From NCBI GenBank assembly GCA_964520055.1, contig CAZFME010000031.1, forward strand, positions 1 through 19,133: a stretch of 19,133 nucleotides of DNA. Direction: 5' to 3'. The translations under genes were made by a program, and so were the position numbers. Positions 13,868 to 19,133 of the stretch are shown here, in pieces. Every line of letters starts with the position of its first letter. Within the stretch, counting starts at the first letter, position 1. The notes under the pieces are model-generated. The model searched no databases and had not been told where the DNA came from. It worked only from the letters and a program-made list of their open reading frames with translations. This DNA comes from DUNY01 sp964520055. GTDB taxonomy: Bacteria; Bacillota; Thermosediminibacteria; Thermosediminibacterales; Tepidanaerobacteraceae.

Positions 13868-14209
13868 TCACTTTGTATTATTGCTTTTACTCTTCTTGTG
13901 GTCTCTCATTTGTAAATACCTTTGAACTCCTCTGATTATGAAACCGATGGATATGATGAGAGGAATGATTGAAGATATTAAAGAAGACCAGGTAAATTCC
14001 GAAGAAGTAAGCACTATTATGGTAGGCACAATTATTAATAGACCGAAAACAATGAGTAAAAAGGGATGTTTAGTTAACCTACTTACAGGTCTCGGAACGC
14101 GACCTGTACCTATGTAGTGCCCGGGGTTATACTGGTTATCGAGCCAATCCTGTAAATCTTCAATGTCTTTTTTGAATTCATTTTTCTCATCTGAGAAATC
14201 TTTGTTCAA
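13868..14209 (-). CDS. Small two-helix membrane protein of unknown function
   Basis: 113 residues from TTG 14209, which has AGAGGTG (14216-14222) 6 bases upstream; the longer frame would begin at the GTG inside that site. An acidic N-terminal helix (NKDFSDEKNEFKKDIEDLQD) is followed by a loop with YNPGHYIGTGRVPRP, two membrane helices (FLLIVFGLLIIVPTIIVL and LISSIIPLIISIGFIIRGV) and a basic tail (RDHKKSKSNN). I do not recognise the family. The gene stands alone between two relic regions. Confidence 0.65.
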   Translation of the reverse strand: MNKDFSDEKNEFKKDIEDLQDWLDNQYNPGHYIGTGRVPRPVSRLTKHPFLLIVFGLLIIVPTIIVLTSSEFTWSSLISSIIPLIISIGFIIRGVQRYLQMRDHKKSKSNNTK

Positions 14210-14220
14210 TAAAAACACCT

Positions 14221-14457
14221 CTATTCTTCCATTCCATATTCTACCTCAAAGTCTTTGCCTAAGTAAATCTCAACCTCAGCCCTTGAGTGAGCTCTATTCA
14301 TAAAAATCCAAGAGACTTGGGATTGTTTCATAAAATTGAAGATGTTGAAGTAAGCTTCCTGTGGCTTTTTTTGCTTTCTCATTAGCGTATAATATTTGAT
14401 AAGCAGGATTTTCCAAAAATTATGTAGAAAATAGTATTTATTTGATTTATTACCCAT
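14221..14457 (-). pseudogene. Possible C-terminal fragment of an unknown protein
   Basis: Only the last 35 or so residues look protein-like (QSQVSWIFMNRAHSRAEVEI, YLGKDFEVEYGMEE). The upstream part of the frame is AT-rich and overlaps the repeated element at 14406-14469. No start codon has a ribosome site. The stop abuts the ribosome site of the small membrane protein gene. Probably the end of a lost gene that once preceded it; otherwise noncoding. Confidence 0.25.
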
Positions 14458-14469
14458 TACAATATCGAA
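14406..14469 (+). repeat. Conserved upstream element, copy B
   Basis: Partner of 4294-4356. It shares GGATTTTCCAAAAA, TGTAGAA, TATTTATTTG and, after the same 18-base gap, TATCGAA. It lies about 360 bases upstream of the intact zinc-ribbon gene, with unrecognised sequence between. Confidence 0.55.
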
Positions 14470-14613
14470 TTGTAAGTACTCAACATGATTTTCGCTCGAC
14501 TATTATATAGCTAAATATGGCTGGGTCGTTAAAATACTTTTTTGAAAAACTGAAGTTACTCGCCTCTGTAATTAAAAAAGCCAACGGTAGAGATAGATGA
14601 ACAACAGACAGAT

Positions 14614-14740
14614 ATGAGTACAGTAACAATACTAAAGCATATGGAGCTAATAGAAAATCCGGCTGACACATGCATGGCCATGACTCTATGGAACACAAAT
14701 GCTGTTGTCAATTACAATGATGAGGTTTTGTGCACTTAAT
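14614..14740 (+). pseudogene. Possible 3' end of an unrecognised gene
   Basis: An open frame (MSTVTILKHMELIENPADTC, MAMTLWNTNAVV, NDEVLCT, stop at 14738-14740) with no ribosome site at its ATG; the frame stays open upstream to about 14570. It is followed 33 bases later by a terminator-like hairpin in the same direction, which is how the tail of a former gene would look. No family is recognised. The stretch 14470-14830 otherwise shows no gene. Confidence 0.25.
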
Positions 14741-14773
14741 AACCATATAACAAAATATATCGCGATTATTTAA

Positions 14774-14805
14774 TAAATACCTCGCAAGAGGAATTTATTT
14801 TATTT
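14774..14805 (+). terminator. Terminator-like hairpin with GCAA tetraloop
   Basis: CCTC-GCAA-GAGG, extended after one A-A mismatch by TAAAT/ATTTA, and followed by TTTTATTT. It is in the plus direction, 27 bases before the zinc-ribbon gene. It may end the relic frame at 14740, or act as a leader hairpin for the zinc-ribbon gene. Confidence 0.5.
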
Positions 14806-14831
14806 AAAAAACATTTTATGGGGGTAAAAAA

Positions 14832-16753
14832 ATGGTAACATGTGACAACTGTAACAGTAAGCTTGAAGAGGGGTCGAAGTTTTGTCCTAATTGTGGCAAT
14901 AAGATATTTGAAACGGTTTTTTGCCCTAACTGCGGCGAAAAATCCAGCAGTGGGTTTGATTTTTGTGAAAAGTGCGGGGCATCTATGAAAGCAGAAGAAA
15001 TTGAAAAAACCGAAGTTATTTCCGAACAAATCATTGAAGAACCCGACAAAGCTAAGGAAACTGTAAAAAAACGTAAGTCATTTTTTAGCGGCAAAAAAGC
15101 AAAAATCATAGCAGGAGTTGCAGTTGCTGCCATATTACTTTTTATCGTTTTTACCATGAAACCTTTTGAGCCAAAGCAACTGTCTTCTCTTTTATACATT
15201 AAAGATAATGAGCTTTATTTTACCTTTTTATCAAATATTGATCCTTTTCAGGTAACCGATGCATTGTTGCCTAACTCTGCTGATTACGTAGTTCCGGATA
15301 TAGACGATTGGTTAGAGTTAAACAGTTGTTATAAGATTTTCTTATTCAACGAAGATGGCAACATTATGTTCTACCCTGACAAAGCTGATGATGAAGAATT
15401 CAGTACATATTATTATCGAAAGCTAGAGGCCGATAATACCAATCCACCTCCGGCAGTCAAGATTGACAGCAATATCTTAGCCGGACGCGACTTTCAGATT
15501 TCCAAAGATGGCTCAAAGGTTTTTTATATAAAAGGGCATGATGGAAGGCTGTATTTTAACAACTTAAAGGAAAAAGAAAAAATTGACAATGACGTTTATA
15601 GCTTTGCTATTGATGATAACGGAGATTNNNNNNNNNNNNNNNNNNNNNNNNNNNNNNNNNNNNNNNNNNNNNNNNNNNNNNNNNNNNNNNNNNNNNNNNN
15701 NNNNNNNNNNNNNNNNNNNNNNNNNNNGAACCAATAAAAGAAGATTATCAAACCCAGCAGTTGGTTGAGGGATGGTATAGCGATTACTATAAAACAGTAA
15801 CAGATTGGGATGCCTATTATGATGCACAGGATAGGTATCGTGAAAAAATTATGAGAGATCAATTAAGGCAAATGCTCCGCAATACTGAAAAAACCATCGA
15901 AAATAGGGTATTGTACTACAATGACGGTAAAAAAGAAACATTAATATCAGAAAATGTTTTATATGCCGTGGAAATGAATATTAATAACCCCGTTTTAGTA
16001 TATACAAAGTATAATATAACAGATATTAATAAAGTTAAACTTTCAGAAATATCATCAGAGTATGATGTTGATTATCTCATTGACGATGCTCTAGATGAAT
16101 CAAGTGAAGTATATTTAGCACTTAAAGAAGTGGAGATAAACACAGATCAGACAAATGCGGAAACTTTTAAAACAAATTATAGTGGTACTTCAGTTTATTA
16201 TATAGAAGATTTTACAGTAGATGGTGGATGCGGTAATTTGATGGAGATAAAAATATCTAACGGAAAAATATCTAATCCTGTAAAAATCGATGATGAGGTC
16301 AATGGTTACAAATTTATAAACAAAAGTGATTCTTTTGTTTACTTTAAGGATGTTAAAGGTCCCATAGGAGACATGTACATGAATGGTAAGAGATTGGCCA
16401 CGGATGTATATATTCCCAACATTTATTGTTTTGAGGACTCCGATACCTTAATATTTTGCGATGATTTTAGTCACGATGGTGAGTCCGGGTCGGCTAAATT
16501 GATGATGTTTAAAGATGGCAAAATGAAAAAAATCGCTGATGATGTAAGCTCATTTGTGGCCGAAGATGAAAATAACATTGCATATATAACTAATTATAGT
16601 GCAAAAAGAGGCATAGGTGACTTAATGTTGTATAACGGCTCTGAAAAACCTGTCGAAGTAGATTATGATGTAATGGGATTAATTTGGAAATACGACTTAT
16701 TGGATTTTGAAACTTATCTTTTTTCAACTTATCATGGTTATTATGGATGGTGA
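14832..16753 (+). CDS. Membrane-anchored double zinc-ribbon protein with large outer repeat domain (interrupted by assembly gap)
   Basis: One gene cut by 100 N. The frame before the gap (to 15627) and the open frame after it (from 15728, EPIKEDYQTQQ) differ only because the gap length is arbitrary. Two zinc ribbons open the protein (Cys4/7/18/21 and Cys31/34/45/48), followed by an acidic linker, a basic stretch (KKRKSFFSGKKAK) and one helix at residues 91-108. This places the ribbons inside the cell and more than 500 residues outside. The outer part consists of loose repeats of YIKD/YFKD/FCDD strands followed by LYxNxGKxxxIxxDV, suggesting a beta-propeller. GGGGGT precedes the ATG. It overlaps no gene and is followed at 3 bases by a second zinc-ribbon gene. 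Function unknown. Confidence 0.8.
15628..15727. other. Assembly gap (100 N)
   Basis: A run of exactly 100 N, the usual placeholder for a gap of unknown length. It lies inside the outer domain of the zinc-ribbon protein, so that gene's true length and frame are not known. Confidence 0.99.
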
Positions 16754-16756
16754 TAA

Positions 16757-17191
16757 ATGATGGCTGATGAAACAATTGACAAGATAAAATCATCTTTCAC
16801 AAAAGGTGTAGCTGCATTAAATGTCAAGACTTCAGTTTTTCTTGAAACTGCTAAAATAAAAACTCATATTAGTACACTAAAAAATGAAATCGATAGCTTG
16901 AAAATTGATATTGGGGACAGGGTTTACTCTTCATGGAAAGAAAATTCCTTCGACATAAAAAGCATAGAAGATGAGCTTTGTTCAATCGAACAAAAGTATG
17001 AAACAATCAAAGACCTAAACAAGAAAATAAACAAGCTTCAAGACCAGGAAAAGGAAGTTTTCGGTGGAAAAGAAATTGATGCTGATGATGATGAGACTGC
17101 AGATGAACCGATATTTACCTGTTCTAATTGTGGAACTTCTTATAAAAATAAATTTAACTTCTGCAAAAAGTGCGGAAATAAAATGTCATAG
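16757..17191 (+). CDS. Coiled-coil protein with C-terminal zinc ribbon
   Basis: 144 residues from ATG 16757 (a second ATG follows at once). GGATGGTGA, overlapping the previous stop codon, can serve as the ribosome site. A helical, charged coiled coil spans about residues 35-100 (KTHISTLKNEIDSLKIDIGD, then EDELCSIEQKYETIKDLNKK). An acidic linker (DADDDETADE) leads to a single zinc ribbon with CSNCGTSYKNKFNFCKKCG. There is no membrane segment. The gene lies 3 bases behind the membrane zinc-ribbon gene, so the two are co-translated and probably act together, perhaps with the ribbons meeting in the cytoplasm. The family resembles small zinc-ribbon coiled-coil proteins of unknown role in clostridia. 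Confidence 0.8.
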   Translation: MMADETIDKIKSSFTKGVAALNVKTSVFLETAKIKTHISTLKNEIDSLKIDIGDRVYSSWKENSFDIKSIEDELCSIEQKYETIKDLNKKINKLQDQEKEVFGGKEIDADDDETADEPIFTCSNCGTSYKNKFNFCKKCGNKMS

Positions 17192-17201
17192 ATGTTGTTT
17201 T

Positions 17202-17227
17202 TAGGGCAGACACATGGGTCTGCCCTA
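17202..17227. terminator. Hairpin between convergent genes
   Basis: Perfect 10-bp stem TAGGGCAGAC/GTCTGCCCTA with a 6-base loop, 11 bases after the zinc-ribbon coiled-coil gene. A strong stem, but the following sequence (CGCTTATTATA) is only weakly T-rich. It probably ends the plus-strand transcript. Confidence 0.65.
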
Positions 17228-17272
17228 CGCTTATTATACATTGATTAGGCATAATGCCACCCTCATTTTTCT

Positions 17273-18004
17273 TTATAGTTTCTTACCTACAGCAGCCAAA
17301 TAAATGGCAAACTGTTCCTTCCCGTCAATGCCCAGTATCTCATTTACGGCGTCATCATCATAAGCGCCGATAGCACAGGTACCGCAATCTATGCCTTCTG
17401 CGCTCAGGTAAAGGTTCTGCCCCACATGTCCGGCATCTAGATACATATACCGATATCCCCTTTCGCCATATCGCCATGTCATCCGGTAGGGCACCGCCAC
17501 CCATATAAATGTAACTGCCGAATTTCTTATAAATGTTTGACCTAAACAGGCATCCACCAGTTTATCGGTTATTTCAGTATTGATGGCCACTTCCTGTAGT
17601 TTATGTTCCAGTGCTAAATACCTATAGAGTCCTCCCTCCAAGGCGGAAACATTATTAATCAAAAGATAAGTTTCAAAAGCATGCCTTGCTCCTGCAGACG
17701 GTACCATCCTAAAAGTAACATTATGTGATTTTTGTTTTACTCCCTGGGTGCACCACAGTAAAAATGAAAGTTCTTGAATGGTTATAGGCTCTTTTGAATA
17801 TCTTCTAAGGCTTCGACGGTTTTCCATGGCTTCTATCAAGCCCATATCGACTTGGACTTGTTTCGGGTGCGGTAAATCAATAATATTTTTATTGTCTTCA
17901 ACTTTTAGCTCCAAAGATGGTTGGGGCAAATTCTTAGCCTGGTCAGACTCCTGTAAGTATCTGTATTTTGTCTTTTCAATAAACTCCATACCTATGCCAT
18001 CCAT
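17273..18004 (-). CDS. SagB/ThcOx-type nitroreductase-family flavoprotein
   Basis: 243 residues from ATG 18004, with AAAGGAG 8 bases upstream. Nitroreductase-fold marks of the SagB group: MENRRSLRRYSKEPITIQEL, LLWCTQGV, FRMVPSAGARHAFETYLLIN, GLYRYLALEHKLQ, then DAGHVGQNLYLSAEGIDCGT and YDDDAVNEILGIDG. The family binds FMN; SagB proteins oxidise azolines in peptide toxins, but many free-standing homologues have unknown roles. No cyclodehydratase or precursor peptide gene is near, so a peptide-modifying role is not supported here. It converges on the zinc-ribbon pair. Confidence 0.9.
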   Translation of the reverse strand: MDGIGMEFIEKTKYRYLQESDQAKNLPQPSLELKVEDNKNIIDLPHPKQVQVDMGLIEAMENRRSLRRYSKEPITIQELSFLLWCTQGVKQKSHNVTFRMVPSAGARHAFETYLLINNVSALEGGLYRYLALEHKLQEVAINTEITDKLVDACLGQTFIRNSAVTFIWVAVPYRMTWRYGERGYRYMYLDAGHVGQNLYLSAEGIDCGTCAIGAYDDDAVNEILGIDGKEQFAIYLAAVGKKL

Positions 18005-18110
18005 TCTATCTGCTCCTTTCATCCTCTATGTATTGCGTTCATCAAATAAGTAAGCTGCCGTTGCTTTAAACATAACCAAAATATATATTCTTTATAAGTA
18101 TAGTTTTTTC

Positions 18111-18138
18111 CTCCATATACCATAATTATCATATGGAG
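18111..18138. repeat. 8-bp inverted repeat upstream of the nitroreductase gene
   Basis: Arms CTCCATAT and ATATGGAG with a 12-base AT-rich centre, between the phage-type gene and the nitroreductase gene. There is no T run on the correct side for either strand, so it is more likely an operator or a chance dyad than a terminator. Confidence 0.35.
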
Positions 18139-18146
18139 AGCTTCAG

Positions 18147-19133
18147 TTAAAAAAAACCGGCTTTACCCGGAGTCGGTATTCTTGGAGGTACTACAAGAAA
18201 TCTCTTGTACAACGAAGGATGATTCTCTCCTTGGCCAGCTGGCGTATGATGTTTNNNNNNNNNNCCCAGCAGCTTCTTGGCATAGATCTCGTCCTCACCA
18301 AACCCAGCCGCTACCAAAACATCCGCTGCTTGAACCTCATTTTCATATCTGCGGTAACTTCGGCCCTCGATTAGCTTATATCCCGGCCATTCCTTGTTGT
18401 AATTTACGGCTTGGTCTAATGCATAAGCCTGGATATCACTGACCCAACTTTGTAGCGCATCTGTTACTGCCAGGATTTCAATAATCTCCTCATCTGTTAA
18501 CAGGGGTGGTTTTTTGAAATCGTGCTGTGCCAGCTTCAAATGTTCATCAGCCCTGGCCCGACAGGTGGAACGCACCTTGCAAAAGCGGCAATGTTCGCCG
18601 GGCTTAAATTCCCCCTTGCCCTTAAAGGCCAGGTCCGCTATAGGCTTTGCAGTCTGCTCTCCCCAGTGAACAAGCTCTTTAACGGGCATTTCATCGGTGC
18701 TGATGTTATCCAGCCGGGGCTGATGGATAGTCATTTTTACGGTGTTGATGTTATATAAAACTGACAACTGATTTATAGCCCCCAGGGCATACAGGCGCAT
18801 CTGGCTGTTGTCAACTGCCGAAACCTGCACTCCTCTGCCGAATTTGAGATCTACCACTTCAAGCACATCATCAGTCACCAATACCAAATCTCCAGTGCCA
18901 AAACCCTCCGGTACCCAAGGGCTGTAATCCAGTTTGGCTTCTAACAGCACTACTGCGTCTTTAGTGCGGGCCTTAGCTTCGTTGATCTTTTCAATGGCAA
19001 AATCCACATAAGTCTGCACGTCATCCTCTAACTCTTGGCTGTAGAATTTATCTTGTTTTAGTTGTTTGAGCTTAGATTTGTATTCAAGCAAGGTGGTGCT
19101 TCCTAAGTAATGAGCCAGCTTGAGTTCAGCCAC
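18147..19133 (-). CDS. Phage-type DUF2800 protein (PD-(D/E)XK nuclease fold), partial
   Basis: It runs off the right end of the window: family members begin earlier, and this frame opens with AELKLAHYLGST, normally preceded by a GT-AHE-like segment. The nuclease core is visible: GFGTGDLVLVTDDVLEVVDL and KFGRGVQVSA, giving the D...DxK pattern, then QMRLYALGAI. A cysteine cluster follows (EHCRFCKVRSTCRARAD), as in Cas4/AddB-like proteins. DUF2800 genes are typical of phage replication modules. A 10-base gap at 18255-18264 interrupts the 3' end; the tail after it (PPRIPTPGKAGFF) does not match the family's usual ending, so the last 36 codons may be in the wrong frame or foreign. Confidence 0.85.
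   Translation of the reverse strand: MAELKLAHYLGSTTLLEYKSKLKQLKQDKFYSQELEDDVQTYVDFAIEKINEAKARTKDAVVLLEAKLDYSPWVPEGFGTGDLVLVTDDVLEVVDLKFGRGVQVSAVDNSQMRLYALGAINQLSVLYNINTVKMTIHQPRLDNISTDEMPVKELVHWGEQTAKPIADLAFKGKGEFKPGEHCRFCKVRSTCRARADEHLKLAQHDFKKPPLLTDEEIIEILAVTDALQSWVSDIQAYALDQAVNYNKEWPGYKLIEGRSYRRYENEVQAADVLVAAGFGEDEIYAKKLLXXXXKHHTPAGQGENHPSLYKRFLVVPPRIPTPGKAGFF
18255..18264. other. Assembly gap (10 N)
   Basis: Ten N within the DUF2800 gene. The reading frame on its 3' side is therefore uncertain. Confidence 0.99.

Noticed and set aside
15564..15862. Several open frames on both strands spanning the run of N.
   Set aside because: They exist only because N codons cannot be stops; the plus-strand zinc-ribbon gene explains both flanks.
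17273..18004. SagB-like protein considered as part of a thiazole/oxazole peptide toxin cluster.
   Set aside because: No cyclodehydratase, precursor peptide or exporter genes nearby; many SagB-like nitroreductases are free-standing.

Overview
This window (about 19.1 kb, AT-rich, strong AGGAGG-type ribosome sites, several TTG/GTG starts) looks like a draft contig from a low-GC Gram-positive, most likely of class Clostridia. The support is a lipoprotein-type membrane fusion partner for an RND pump, DUF421, YmaF, YibE/F, a MerR-RDD fusion, a SagB-type nitroreductase and a phage DUF2800 gene. The genus cannot be fixed from the sequence. There are two assembly gaps (100 N at 15628-15727 and 10 N at 18255-18264), so apparent fusions could in principle be assembly faults.

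Layout. 1-2670 (minus strand): a TetR-controlled efflux operon, with a TetR regulator, a perfect TetR-type operator, a membrane fusion lipoprotein and the start of an RND pump. 2684-3967 (minus): a DedA-PAP2 fusion whose PAP2 half lacks both catalytic histidines. 4066-5864: a relic strip. It holds the start of a MerR gene, an internally deleted copy of the zinc-ribbon protein encoded at 14832, a 3'-truncated Gfo/Idh oxidoreductase, a membrane-protein fragment run into a gluconate-2-dehydrogenase-subunit-3-like fragment, and a multiply deleted thiamine-diphosphate enzyme containing an orphan terminator. 5884-6935: DUF421 (plus) and YmaF (minus), convergent. 7185-9240: a MerR/BmrR-type regulator, then a promoter with the 19-bp spacer and dyad typical of MerR targets, then a 2,4-diaminopentanoate dehydrogenase-like gene with a clear terminator. 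9254-9778 (minus): two small broken genes, a Phd-type antitoxin and a DUF6429-like protein. 9960-12674 (minus): a membrane-bound MerR-RDD regulator with its own 19-bp-spacer promoter, and a YibE/F transporter-like protein. 12815-13784 (plus): an ArsR regulator under a promoter overlaid by a perfect 15-bp dyad, followed by an ABC ATPase start fused in frame to an ABC-2 permease end. 13868-14805: a small membrane protein and decayed sequence. 14832-17227 (plus): a two-gene unit made of a membrane-anchored double-zinc-ribbon protein with a large outer repeat domain (interrupted by the gap) and a coiled-coil zinc-ribbon protein. 17273-18004 (minus): a SagB-like nitroreductase. 18147-19133 (minus): a phage-type DUF2800 nuclease running off the end.

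Two themes stand out. First, there are four local one-component regulators (TetR, MerR, MerR-RDD, ArsR), each with a readable operator or promoter nearby. Second, internal deletions that leave gene ends recur in unrelated genes. The best candidates for under-described biology are the zinc-ribbon pair with its relic paralogue and shared upstream element, the membrane-bound MerR-RDD sensor, and the DedA fusion to a PAP2 pseudoenzyme.
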